Shown here: one piece after another, positions 18,562 to 26,341 of the stretch
Numbering within the stretch: the first letter of the stretch is position 1
Layout of the letters: each line of letters starts with the position of its first letter
Source of the DNA: Bacillus atrophaeus
Lineage (GTDB): Bacteria; Bacillota; Bacilli; Bacillales; Bacillaceae
Direction of reading: 5' to 3'
Assembly: GCF_001584335.1 (NCBI RefSeq)
Contig: NZ_LSBB01000018.1
Span: 372,001-436,000 of the forward strand
DNA: 64,000 nucleotides
Position numbers and translations under genes: made by a program
Notes under the pieces: generated by a model
What the model was told of the DNA's origin: nothing
What the model saw: the letters and a program-made list of their open reading frames with translations, nothing else
The model's database searches: none

Positions 18562-18586
18562 GGGCTGTCAAATCGACAGTCCTTTT
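18562..18586 (+). terminator. Terminator after the frameshifted secreted protein
   Basis: Stem GGGCTGTC / GACAGTCC (one G-T pair) followed by TTTTCC. Confidence 0.75.
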
Positions 18587-18666
18587 CCGTATTTTAAAGC
18601 AGAAGAATATTAAGATTTCCTTTATCATACATATAAAGACGTTTTATTTATAAGGAAGGGACGAAA

Positions 18667-18911
18667 TTGAAATTGGCAGCTATCCTCATGCTCATAGGGG
18701 GTTATGCAATTTTCATCGCCAAAAATGGAATTACAGTATTCGTCACAACTCTAAAATCAATGGCGCTCTTTGCGGCTGCAGCATAAACAGATGGTATGGA
18801 TTAGCGTTGCTCTATGTTTTTGCCGGTATAATACCATTTTTGATTCTCTATACATTCGTAAGTTTTATTAAATCAAAACAAAAAAAACATTTTAATCATT
18901 TGAACTTTTAA
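18667..18911 (+). pseudogene. Small two-segment membrane protein, probably frameshifted
   Basis: After AAGGAAGGGA a TTG start opens a 39-codon frame with a hydrophobic N-terminus (MKLAAILMLIGGYAIFIAKN). Another frame overlapping its end continues WNYSIRHNSKINGALCGCS, then a second hydrophobic segment (WYGLALLYVFAGIIPFLILY) and a Lys-rich tail ending at 18911. Together they look like one protein of about 80 residues split by a frameshift near 18720-18740. It resembles small bacterial membrane proteins of the immunity type, but this is a weak impression. Neither half has the properties of a finished gene. Confidence 0.4.
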
Positions 18912-19108
18912 ATGGGTAGGCTGATAGAAGCTTGAGACTTTTTTATCAAAGTATAGTTACTATATGGATCATCTTCTATAATCATGCGATCAGTGCTTTG
19001 AGCAAGAAGTTGAGATTATGAATATAGTCTTTCAAACTATGTTTTTCCATAAATGGATAATGTATAATGGATAAAGCAATTCATCTTAAATAGAAATGAG
19101 AATCCAAT
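18912..19108 (+). promoter_or_regulatory. Intergenic region before the beta-helix gene
   Basis: A TATAAT at 19063-19068 is the best -10 for the gene at 19109; no convincing -35. I see nothing else coding. Confidence 0.35.
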
Positions 19109-20515
19109 ATGAGAGTGATATTTTTTATTTTTTCTGTAATTGTTTTAACTTCTGTGATCACCGCCTTAGCTTATGATAAGTCGGGGGCCAATGAACAAGA
19201 ACCAGTAAACAGCTTATACGTTTCTCCTGATGGAAATGATCAAAATGAAGGAACGAAAACAAAGCCGTTTCGCACACTGAAGCACGCGGCTGAAAAGGCT
19301 GTGGCCGGAACAACCGTATTGATTCGGAAAGGTATGTATAAAGAAACACTCGAAGTGAAGCATAGCGGTACCAATGGAAAGCCCATCACGTTCCGAAACT
19401 ATCAAAATGAACAGGTCGTTATCAGCGGAGAATCCGCCGCGGATGAAGAATATGAAATACCATTAATTCAGATTAACAATAAGAATTACATCACAATCAG
19501 CGGTTTGAGGTTTGAGAATCTCTCTGTTTCATCGGAGGAAGCAACCGCTATGGGGATTTTTGTTACTGGCTCCAGCAGCCATATCACCATTCAGAAGAAC
19601 CATGTTCGGAACATAAAGACGACAGCGGATGAAGGTAATGCTCACGGAATTGCGGTCTATGGAACGGGCAGCATGAAAGACATTAAGATCACGGATAATA
19701 CGGTTGAAAAGCTGACGCTCGGAGCGAGTGAAGCGGTTGTGCTAAACGGAAACATTGACGGCTTCACGATTGCGGGGAATGTGGTGCGTGACAATAACAA
19801 TATTGGTATCGATCTGATTGGATATGAAGGAACAGCGGATCAAAACGATTATGTGCGAAACGGCGTCGTAGAAAACAATACAGTTTATCATAACTCGACT
19901 TATGGAAATCCTGCTTACGGAGATGATTACTCCGCAGGCGGAATATACGTCGATGGAGGACAACATATTGAGATCAAGAAAAACACGGTTTACAACAACG
20001 ATATCGGAATTGAAGCAACCTCTGAACACAAAGGAAAATATGCTGAGGATATTCAAATAACCGAAAACAAGGTGTACGATAATGCTTACACTGGTATTTC
20101 AATCGGAGGATACGACAAACAGAGGGGCGGCACCGTAAATTCTGTGATCGCGCACAACGTTATTTACCGCAATGACACAAAAGAGCTTTATGGCGGACAG
20201 CTGCTCTTACAGCATGATACAAAAGATAACAAAATCGAAAAAAACATTGTGACTGCAAGTGATTCGCGGGTATTTATCGCAAACGATTTTACGACAAACG
20301 AAGGTAATGTGGTGAATTACAACGTCTACCATAAGGAAGCTGATAAAGACGGCATATGGATTTGGAAAAAGCATGAATATGACTCGTTTTCAACGTATCA
20401 AAAAGCAACGAAAAACGATCTGGATTCTATTTATGCCGATCCGATGTATAGTAACGAAGCTTCTTATGATTTTACGCTAAAGCCGGATTCACCAGCACGT
20501 TCTATCATCGAGTAA
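19109..20515 (+). CDS. Secreted right-handed parallel beta-helix protein (DUF1565/pectate-lyase-like)
   Basis: A 468-residue exported protein with a signal peptide (about 1-21, VITALA). Residues 36-110 carry the DUF1565-type opening LYVSPDGNDQNEGTKTKPF and IRKGMYKE. The rest is a series of short beta-helix turns, many with N-x-V or N-x-I (ITDNTVEKL, IAGNVVRDN, ITENKVYDN, NVIYRND). This fold is typical of polysaccharide lyases of the PL9 type and related carbohydrate-active proteins; the exact substrate is not visible. Stands alone on the plus strand. The ribosome site is weak. Its GC is like its neighbours, higher than that of the remnants that follow. Confidence 0.75.
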   Translation: MRVIFFIFSVIVLTSVITALAYDKSGANEQEPVNSLYVSPDGNDQNEGTKTKPFRTLKHAAEKAVAGTTVLIRKGMYKETLEVKHSGTNGKPITFRNYQNEQVVISGESAADEEYEIPLIQINNKNYITISGLRFENLSVSSEEATAMGIFVTGSSSHITIQKNHVRNIKTTADEGNAHGIAVYGTGSMKDIKITDNTVEKLTLGASEAVVLNGNIDGFTIAGNVVRDNNNIGIDLIGYEGTADQNDYVRNGVVENNTVYHNSTYGNPAYGDDYSAGGIYVDGGQHIEIKKNTVYNNDIGIEATSEHKGKYAEDIQITENKVYDNAYTGISIGGYDKQRGGTVNSVIAHNVIYRNDTKELYGGQLLLQHDTKDNKIEKNIVTASDSRVFIANDFTTNEGNVVNYNVYHKEADKDGIWIWKKHEYDSFSTYQKATKNDLDSIYADPMYSNEASYDFTLKPDSPARSIIE

Positions 20516-20757
20516 GCTAAGGACATTTGTCAGCCAGAAAAAGGTGGTACTATGGCAAGATAGAAAAGATGTGCCAGTATTCAAGATGATTACCGTACCA
20601 TGAGAAACTTCTGGAACAAATGCTGGAAGCAATCGAGGATGGAGTTGAATTAATGGTTGGGAATGATTGACCTGATCAGTTACTTTTCTTCAGAAATGGG
20701 AAACGGCATTTTTGCAAGAAAACCAAAGAAAAGCTTTAACTGGTAATCGAAAGAATG
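20516..20757 (+). other. Degenerate coding-like stretch
   Basis: One frame reads HEKLLEQMLEAIEDGVELM, a stop, then RNGKRHFCKKTKEKL and another stop near 20738. It looks like the end of a decayed gene on the plus strand, but no family is recognisable. Confidence 0.25.
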
Positions 20758-20805
20758 AAAGCTTGCCGCCAAAGTCCATTAATGGATTTGCCGGCAAGCT
20801 TTTTT
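20758..20805. terminator. Strong convergent terminator
   Basis: AAAGCTTGCCG (20758-20768) pairs with CGGCAAGCTTT (20792-20802), with an additional inner stem TCCAT/ATGGA. T-run on the plus strand. It separates the plus-strand region from yfmQ. Confidence 0.8.
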
Positions 20806-20822
20806 GAAGCCTAATAAATCTT

Positions 20823-21278
20823 TTATGATCCTTTTAAACTAAAACCGGTTGCTGACATAGAACGTTTTTGAAGGTTATCAGAATGCAGACAATACGCGAT
20901 TACTTTCTTCTTGTACTGTTTGACTACATCAACGTGATCGTTGTAACTGTACACAAATAACCTAACATCGTTTTTACCTTTTTTGGTATCAATGACCAAT
21001 GGAGTCCCGTTGTTTTCTGGATGTAAATAACGCTGTTCGTCACCTGGATATATATAATACTTTTCCATAAATATAGCCTCGTTAAAAAAATCAAGAATTT
21101 GACTTTTCTCTTCACCTTCCAAGCGTTGGCCATTGATAGATAAGGTGGCATTCGCGTCACTAAGTTTTGAATGCACTGCAAATTTGCTGAGAAGCCATTC
21201 CACAACACCTGTTGGGAGAGACGTCAATAATATTTTAACAAGACTCATGAGAATTAACAGCACAATCGCCCATGACAT
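20823..21278 (-). CDS. yfmQ: YfmQ-family protein, function unknown
   Basis: Protein of 151 residues with one N-terminal hydrophobic segment (SWAIVLLILMSLVKILLTSL) and a soluble remainder. Features I associate with the Bacillus YfmQ family are GVVEWLLSKF, GEEKSQILDFFNEA, RYLHPENNGTPLV and VVKQYKKKV. A GGAG ribosome site lies about nine bases before the ATG. In B. subtilis yfmQ sits at a different chromosomal place, so this copy is a transferred or paralogous gene within the accessory region. The symbol is by similarity only; no function is known. Confidence 0.65.
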   Translation of the reverse strand: MSWAIVLLILMSLVKILLTSLPTGVVEWLLSKFAVHSKLSDANATLSINGQRLEGEEKSQILDFFNEAIFMEKYYIYPGDEQRYLHPENNGTPLVIDTKKGKNDVRLFVYSYNDHVDVVKQYKKKVIAYCLHSDNLQKRSMSATGFSLKGS

Positions 21279-21360
21279 GTTTATCCACTCCGTTACATTT
21301 TAAAGTAATATTCGTTTCTAATTTTATACTAGCATTAGGACGGGCTTTTGGTTTTGTACA

Positions 21361-21558
21361 TTATGTGAAACTTGGTAATCGAGGAGTTTCTTTTACTTCA
21401 AAAGTTTGCAACTTTATTGTCATGTTGGTCTCTTTGTTTGCTCCTGCTTTTAACCCCTCCACAATACTTTTTTGAAAAGTAATAAATAAAACAGTAATGG
21501 GGATAGCAATGACTTGATGGTGGAATGAAACTTTTCTCTTTTGGATTCTACACAACAA
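21361..21558 (-). pseudogene. Possible C-terminal remnant of a sugar ABC transporter permease
   Basis: The minus-strand frame reads VIAIPITVLFITFQKSIVEG followed by LKAGANK. The pattern (hydrophobic run, FQK, then V-x-G-L-x-A-G-x-x-K) is how carbohydrate ABC permeases commonly end. No start, no upstream permease domains, and an unrelated tail replaces the normal stop. Probably a relic of a lost transporter. Confidence 0.3.
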
Positions 21559-22002
21559 AAAACGGTGTTTTAGTGAATAGCAATGCAGCCTGGTTAATTG
21601 GGGATAATGACTTCAGCTTCTCAAATGTGGCGGACATAAAATACAAAAATCATTTAAAACAGAAACCTAAAATATGCACAAAAGCTGATTCTCTACTCCC
21701 ATTCAGGGGGATTAACTCCCATTGTATACTGAATTTCATCTGTAAAATCACTTAGTTCATATTGTAATATTGCAGTGATTATCACATTATTGAATGGTTT
21801 TATATTGAATCGTCGTGAAAATAAAAAGGCAAATAAGCAAATGCGCCCTTACTCTTCTGAACAACGTTTTGCATACATTTTGGATTCTTTTAATTTGATC
21901 TTTAATTAGATTTTGTTATTCAAATGAATATGAATTAGACCAAGAATTTAAAATTAGAAAAGGTAACTTTATATTGCTATTTTGTTGTTAATGGTTCTGT
22001 TA
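21559..22002 (+). other. Gene-poor segment with short open stretches
   Basis: Low-GC region. A plus-strand frame at 21525-21755 (contains FGFYTTKNGVLVNSNAAWLI) lacks a usable ribosome site. Another, about 21736-21909, ends RRENKKANKQMRPYSSEQ plus a short tail and has no start. Both may be remnants; I do not recognise either, and call no intact gene here. Confidence 0.3.
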
Positions 22003-23038
22003 TTAATTTAAAACAGAAAAGTTATTAATAACCCCATTTGGTTTTTTCCAGCGTTTTGCAAATTCTTTACTATGTCTAGTGTAAGAGTAGATTGTTCGTT
22101 CTTTAATTTCTCTTCCAGTCGATTCATCAGTGTATGACTTGGCTTTTGAATCAATCCCTAAAAAATAAACCTCTTTTCCATCAGATGAATACTGCGGAAA
22201 TGATTGACTGAGTAATTTGAATCGCCCATTCTCTTTAAATAAAGGTTTGTATTTATTTGACCCCAAATCTAACTCATATACAGTTCTTACCTCATCATCT
22301 GATTCTGAGCCTGATGTAAATAAAACCTTGTCATCCTTTGGTGCAATTGCAACATCTTGTATAGATTTAGTTAGGCTTCCAATCTGTTTTGTTTGTTTTG
22401 AATCAATAATTGAAAAAATTGTTTTAGGGGGTTTTAACGGGTTTCCTGTTACATTTGCTTTTTCAACATTTTTCATATCTTCTGCTAAAGAATAATGTAA
22501 GACAATGTGATTATTCTTATGAGAATTGTACTGGAAAAAAGCTACATTTTGATCTTGGTTTGATTTATCAGGAAATATAATGGCGGTTTTTTTAGTACTC
22601 AAATTAAGTGAAGCTAAATGGAAGTTGCGATGGTTTGGTTGATTTACTCTCATATATAACGTTGTTTCGTCAGATGAGAGCTGCAGTTCGTCAGCGTAAT
22701 CAATACTTTTGGTTACAATTTCTGCTCTGCCCGATTTTAATTCGAAACGTACAATATTTAGTTTTTTTTGTTCATCTCTTTTGGTGTAATATAATGTGCT
22801 TCTGTCTTTATTTAAAGTCATTGCAGGATATTCTGTCATTTTTTTCTTGATGGAGGATATTATCATTGAAGTAATAGGAAGTAATGAGGTGTTCATTCGT
22901 AAAAGAAATCAAAAGGTCAGGCTCTGAAATTTTTGATGTTACATGACTTGTATTACTGTTATATACATTTGAAAAAAAGATTAATATACTAACTAAACCC
23001 ACAATAAATAAAGTGACCCACATTTTTTTGGTTTTCAC
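22003..23038 (-). pseudogene. Membrane-anchored TolB-like beta-propeller protein, frameshifted
   Basis: Two minus-strand frames join into one protein of about 340 residues. The first starts at GTG 23038 (or ATG 23023) and gives an N-terminal anchor (MWVTLFIVGLVSILIFFSN). The second carries repeated blade-like segments: TLNKDRSTLYYTKRD, QLSSDETTLYMRVN, APKDDKVLFTSG and FPQYSSDGKEVYFLG. This is the spacing of WD40-like/TolB propeller repeats. The frames cross at a run of seven A on the coding strand (22841-22847); six A would restore the frame. Function unknown. It may be a real null allele, or a homopolymer sequencing error. Confidence 0.6.
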
Positions 23039-23087
23039 GTTTACATCCACTTTTAAAAGAAGCAGGCAACTATGCCTGATATATAAT

Positions 23088-23321
23088 TTAATAAGAATAT
23101 TGCCCGGCCACGAGTCCTGTGTTAGTGCCATAACCTAAGGCTTGAAAAGCGGTAGGGCTTACATCTAGCACAGCTAAGGGTAACTTTCCTACATCCCATT
23201 TATAAACAGTAATCTGCTTTAAAGGCTTTGCATTTGATTTTGCGACTATCTTTGTTCCTTTAGGAGGGTTGTCGCCACCGATTTTAGTTGCACAATCCCA
23301 GTTTCCACGAACTTTTCCATT
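23088..23321 (-). pseudogene. C-terminal remnant of a secreted protein, possibly double-psi barrel
   Basis: An open minus-strand frame of 77 codons ends at 23088 and is closed upstream by an in-frame TAG at 23322-23324, with no start codon or ribosome site. It reads GNWDCATKIGGDNPPKGTKI, ITVYKWDVGKLPLAVLDVSP and a short tail AFQALGYGTNTGLVAGQYSY. The D-V-S-P-x-A-F-x-A-L-G pattern resembles the end of RlpA/expansin-like double-psi beta-barrel domains. The N-terminal part has been lost or scrambled. Confidence 0.45.
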
Positions 23322-23324
23322 CTA

Positions 23325-23758
23325 GCATAATTATTACTTTATTTGGTTGAGTTTCTTTCGACATGATTCACATTTGAAATTACAGTTATTAAGGATCTTT
23401 TGGATATTTCATCCCCAACATCCGCTACCAGTAACCTGTATAATTAACTTAGTACAGTATATAATTGCTTGCTGAATCTCTATTGGATTTCCTTATCCAA
23501 GTTATTTGTGCAACTACAGTATTGATTCCTTGTGAGAGTAAGGGAAATGCTAGGGTTCGAAGAGTTTTAGTATAAATTATGAAAAGGATGTAAACCCCTT
23601 TTGGGCATTAGATAATCCATAACATGAAAAGTTAAAGATATGCGCTTGCTTTTTATTTTCTTTAATGGTATTATAAAGGTGAATTATTTTTGTTCGGTAT
23701 CTAATGACAGACAGAGTATAATAACTTAACTTCTGGGTATAAAGAGCAGGGATAGTAT
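23325..23758. other. Non-coding AT-rich region
   Basis: No convincing gene on either strand. Several TATAAT-like hexamers (for example 23717-23722) could be promoters of the downstream cold-shock gene, but none has a good -35. Confidence 0.4.
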
Positions 23759-23786
23759 TATAATGTGTGCTTTGCACACTGGGAGG
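23759..23786 (+). promoter_or_regulatory. Probable -10, hairpin and ribosome site of the cold-shock gene
   Basis: TATAAT at 23759-23764 is immediately followed by the perfect 6-bp hairpin GTGTGC-TTT-GCACAC (23765-23779) and GGGAGG (23781-23786). If this -10 is used the leader is only about 24 bases, unlike the long leaders of many csp mRNAs. Confidence 0.45.
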
Positions 23787-23794
23787 CAACAAAA

Positions 23795-23995
23795 ATGGAA
23801 CAAGGTAAAGTAAAATGGTTTAACGCAGAAAAAGGATTTGGATTTATCGAACGCGAAGCTGGAGACGATGTATTCGTTCATTTCTCAGCTATTCAAGGAG
23901 AAGGATTCAAGTCTTTAGAAGAAGGCGAATCTGTTTCATTTGATGTTGAACAAGGCCAACGTGGACCACAAGCTTCAAACGTCCAAAAAGCATAA
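23795..23995 (+). CDS. Cold-shock protein, CspC-like
   Basis: Single-domain nucleic-acid chaperone of 66 residues. RNP1 is KGFGFIE (residues about 14-20) and RNP2 is VFVHFS (about 27-32). It binds single-stranded RNA/DNA and helps translation in the cold. Among remembered B. subtilis paralogues it is closest to CspC (MEQG start, FDVEQG, VQKA end), but the genomic place differs, so it may be an additional csp copy; I give no symbol. GGGAGG is eight bases before the ATG. It has its own terminator. Confidence 0.93.
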   Translation: MEQGKVKWFNAEKGFGFIEREAGDDVFVHFSAIQGEGFKSLEEGESVSFDVEQGQRGPQASNVQKA

Positions 23996-24010
23996 TCCGT
24001 GTTCATATAA

Positions 24011-24041
24011 AAAGCAGGCTCAATAGAGCCTGCTTTTTTAT
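24011..24041 (+). terminator. Terminator of the cold-shock gene
   Basis: Stem AAAGCAGGCTC / GAGCCTGCTTT with loop AATA and a T-run. Confidence 0.92.
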
Positions 24042-24056
24042 TTGCACAAATAAAGG

Positions 24057-24118
24057 CATAAAAAAACCCTTGCTCACAATTTCTGAGCAAGGGGGCTAGA
24101 AGACAAACTAAAATGGTT
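24057..24118 (-). ncRNA. Candidate small RNA on the minus strand
   Basis: A minus-strand promoter (TTGCAT at 24147-24152, 16-base spacer, TATGAT at 24125-24130) would start an RNA near 24118. After about 25 bases comes the strong hairpin CCCTTGCTCA / TGAGCAAGGG (24067-24094 region), followed on the minus strand by a T-run at 24057-24066. The product would be about 60 nt with no ribosome site or finished reading frame. Predicted only; it could also be a terminator-like relic. Confidence 0.4.
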
Positions 24119-24152
24119 GCATTCATCATAACATACTTTTGGATGAATGCAA
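24117..24152. repeat. Perfect 11-bp inverted repeat, operator-like
   Basis: TTGCATTCATC (24117-24127) and GATGAATGCAA (24142-24152) separated by 14 bases. It overlaps the -35, the -10 and the predicted start of the candidate small RNA. Neither arm is followed by a T-run, so it is not a normal terminator. Confidence 0.6.
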
Positions 24153-24540
24153 AAAAATAATTGATAAATATGTGGGGTGAAGAATTCTATTAGAATGATG
24201 TTTCATTTTAGACCGATTCTTATCCGCGTGAGATGGATAGAGGAAAAGCCTATCGGGAATTGTTAACGCAGAGAAGTCGTATACGCTTTAGAAGGATATC
24301 TCGACATCATTTTTTTGCGTTATCGGCGTAAATTGATATAACATTTAAGTAGAGGTAAATTCAAAGCTCAAGTAACCCCTAGATGAACAGTAAGGTGAAT
24401 ACTTGTGTTCGCAAAAGACTTTGCAGAAACAATGCACTGCGCTTTGTTATCTATAGCGATTCGGCAGTGTTATGAATTTTCTAGGAAATAGTAAAAATTC
24501 CCTTATGTATAAAGAAAAATTGTTATAGAATAAAGAAAAG
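24153..24540. other. Intergenic region without intact gene
   Basis: A 32-codon frame from ATG 24230 (starts MDRGKAYRELLTQRS) looks protein-like at first but has no ribosome site and ends early; possibly a relic. Nothing else is supported. Confidence 0.3.
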
Positions 24541-24552
24541 GAGTTTTACAAG

Positions 24553-24759
24553 ATGGACAAAAAAGGCTGTTTAAAATGCGGAAGCACCGAGGCTGGACAA
24601 AAAGAAATAGCAACAACGGGAACCGGGTTCTCAAAATTATTCGATGTACAGAATAATCGCTTTCTGGTTGTTTACTGCAAAAACTGCGGATATTCAGAAC
24701 TGTACAATAAAGCATCTTCAAAAGCCGGAAATATTCTTGATTTGTTTTTCGGCGGATAA
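24553..24759 (+). CDS. Zinc-ribbon protein (DUF2082/zinc_ribbon type)
   Basis: A 68-residue protein with two Cys pairs, CLKC at residues 7-10 and CKNC about 40 residues later, the typical zinc-ribbon layout. The central TTGTGFSKLFDVQNNRF and C-terminal GNILDLFFGG match the predicted nucleic-acid-binding zinc-ribbon family (DUF2082). AAAGGAG lies nine bases before the ATG. Role unknown. Sits between the accessory region and sipS. Confidence 0.75.
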   Translation: MDKKGCLKCGSTEAGQKEIATTGTGFSKLFDVQNNRFLVVYCKNCGYSELYNKASSKAGNILDLFFGG

Positions 24760-24872
24760 GCATGCTGCCCACATTCCATGTCTTTCTAATGGGGAAGCCT
24801 GGGCATGAATTCTTTTGCGGCTCATGTTAAAATAAGACGGGATGACACCGCGAGTTTATTGGAGGAAAGCAG

Positions 24873-25427
24873 TTGAAAACAGAAAAAAAATCTAGAAAAA
24901 ATTCAGTATTAGAATGGGCAAAAGCCATCATTATTGCTGTTGTATTAGCGCTTCTTATTCGAAATTTTTTATTTGCTCCGTATGTAGTTGACGGGAAATC
25001 AATGGACCCGACACTGCATAACCGTGAAAGGGTTTTTGTCAATATGACGGTCAAATACATCGGCGAATTTAAGCGCGGTGATATCATCGTTCTTAATGGA
25101 GATCATGTCCACTACGTCAAGCGGCTGATCGGGCTGCCGGGGGACACAGTAGAGATGAAAGACGACCAGCTTTATATCAATGGGAAAAAAGCAGCCGAGC
25201 CTTATCTTGCCGCCAATAAAAAGAAAGCAAAACAAGAAGGGGCGGCGAATTTAACCGCTGATTTCGGTCCGGTCAAAGTGCCTGATGATAAGTATTTCGT
25301 AATGGGGGATAATCGCTTAGACTCCATGGACAGCCGAAACGGACTCGGTCTCTTTACGAAAAAACAAATTGCCGGAACATCACAATTTGTCTTCTTTCCT
25401 TTCAACGAAATCCGTCAAACGAAGTAG
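24873..25427 (+). CDS. sipS: Type I signal peptidase
   Basis: Membrane-bound signal peptidase of 184 residues that removes signal peptides from secreted proteins outside the membrane. One N-terminal membrane segment at about 17-35. The catalytic Ser43 is in DGKSMDPT and Lys83 in HYVKRLIG. The later boxes GDTVEMKD and MGDNRLDSMDSRNGLG are also present. The start is TTG with GGAGGAAA at good spacing. The position next to ypuD and the rib operon is that of sipS in B. subtilis. Confidence 0.94.
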   Translation: MKTEKKSRKNSVLEWAKAIIIAVVLALLIRNFLFAPYVVDGKSMDPTLHNRERVFVNMTVKYIGEFKRGDIIVLNGDHVHYVKRLIGLPGDTVEMKDDQLYINGKKAAEPYLAANKKKAKQEGAANLTADFGPVKVPDDKYFVMGDNRLDSMDSRNGLGLFTKKQIAGTSQFVFFPFNEIRQTK

Positions 25428-25433
25428 AATGAC

Positions 25434-25467
25434 AATCAGCTTTCAAAATAAGAAAGCTGATTTTTTA
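25434..25467 (+). terminator. Terminator of sipS
   Basis: Perfect 11-bp stem AATCAGCTTTC / GAAAGCTGATT with a T-run. Confidence 0.92.
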
Positions 25468-25545
25468 TTTCCTTTTCTGAAACCTACACCCGTAAAACAG
25501 AACATAAATTCGTATATCTATTGAAAAGAAAATTTTGCAGAAATG

Positions 25546-25574
25546 TGAAACATATCCCCGTTATGTATCGTTAT
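25546..25574 (+). promoter_or_regulatory. Possible ECF-sigma promoter of ypuD
   Basis: TGAAAC (25546-25551), 17-base spacer, CGTTAT (25569-25574). The -35 is ideal, the -10 is approximate. Confidence 0.4.
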
Positions 25575-25669
25575 ATTAATAATTTACGAGAAATAGCGGT
25601 TTTTTATTCATGAAAAAGAGGAATAACTCATAAGAATGAATAGATTCATATGTGCTGGAGGTTGTGAAG

Positions 25670-26014
25670 ATGGGGAGAATAAAAACGAAGATTACCATTC
25701 TATTAGTGCTGCTGATCTTACTTGCAGGCGGTTATATGTACATAAATGACATTGAATTGAAGGATGTGCCGACGGCGATCGGACAAACCCTTTCCTCTGA
25801 AGAAGAAGAATATACGATCCATGAATATAAAATTATAAAAATTGACGGAACGGAATATTATGGTGAAGCGGATAATGGAACAAAAATTATATTCAACGGA
25901 AAAAAACTGGACCAAGACTTATCGGATATTAAAAAAGGGGACAAGGTCAAAGCATATTTCAGTAAATCAAAACGGATTGACGGTTTAATCAAGGTTGCAA
26001 AAGTGAATGATTAA
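25670..26014 (+). CDS. ypuD: Membrane-anchored protein YpuD, function unknown
   Basis: A 114-residue protein with an N-terminal hydrophobic segment (residues about 7-26, ITILLVLLILLAGGYMYI) and a small soluble domain (YKIIKIDGTEYYGEADNG and GDKVKAYFSKSK). The domain probably lies outside the membrane. The ATG at 25670 follows AGGAGG by about eight bases; a GTG 18 bases earlier overlaps that ribosome site. Lies between sipS and the rib operon as in B. subtilis. No function known. Confidence 0.82.
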   Translation: MGRIKTKITILLVLLILLAGGYMYINDIELKDVPTAIGQTLSSEEEEYTIHEYKIIKIDGTEYYGEADNGTKIIFNGKKLDQDLSDIKKGDKVKAYFSKSKRIDGLIKVAKVND

Positions 26015-26020
26015 CGAAGA

Positions 26021-26051
26021 AAACACCTTTTTTAACAAAAGGTGTTTCTTT
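26021..26051 (+). terminator. Terminator of ypuD
   Basis: Stem AAACACCTTTT / AAAAGGTGTTT followed by T-rich sequence. Confidence 0.85.
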
Positions 26052-26078
26052 GTTTTCTCAAATTGTAAGTTTATTTCA

Positions 26079-26107
26079 TTGCGTACTCTCGGAAGGATCG
26101 TTATAAT
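26079..26107 (+). promoter_or_regulatory. SigA promoter of the rib operon
   Basis: TTGCGT (26079-26084), 17-base spacer, TATAAT (26102-26107), about 30 bases before the FMN riboswitch. Confidence 0.85.
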
Positions 26108-26135
26108 AGCCACTAAGGACAAAAAAATATCGATT

Positions 26136-26279
26136 GTATCCTTCGGGGCTGGGTGGAAATCCCGACCGGCGGTAGTAAAGCCAATGCGCTTTAGAGCCCG
26201 TGACCCGTGTGCTTATGCATACGGTGGATTCAGTTATAAGCTGAAGCCGACAGTGAAAGTCTGGATGGGAGAAGGATGA
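26136..26279 (+). promoter_or_regulatory. FMN riboswitch (RFN element) of ribDEAHT
   Basis: Shows the conserved RFN blocks in order: TTCGGGGCTGGGTG, AAATCCCGACCGGCGG, AGCCCGTGACCC, GATTCAGTTATAAGCTGAAG, CCGACAGT and GTCTGGATGGGAGAAG. FMN binding favours the downstream terminator at 26342 and shuts off riboflavin synthesis. Confidence 0.97.
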
Positions 26280-26341
26280 AAGACAGCTATGCAAAAGAAT
26301 GAAAAACGCATAGTGTTATTTCGTATGGTTAAAAAATGGAC

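Noticed and set aside
21525..21755. 76-codon plus-strand frame as a real gene
   Set aside because: GGTGG is only one base from the ATG, it overlaps a remnant on the other strand and has no recognisable relatives; kept only as a remark.
23893..24129. Minus-strand 78-codon frame over the csp end
   Set aside because: It runs through two hairpins and opposite the csp coding sequence; a short RNA explains the promoter better.
17935..24540. Prophage or insertion sequence in the accessory region
   Set aside because: No integrase, transposase, terminal inverted repeats, phage structural genes or tRNA target were found.
26007..26279. Open frame through the rib leader
   Set aside because: It reads through a terminator, a promoter and the FMN riboswitch; no ribosome site.
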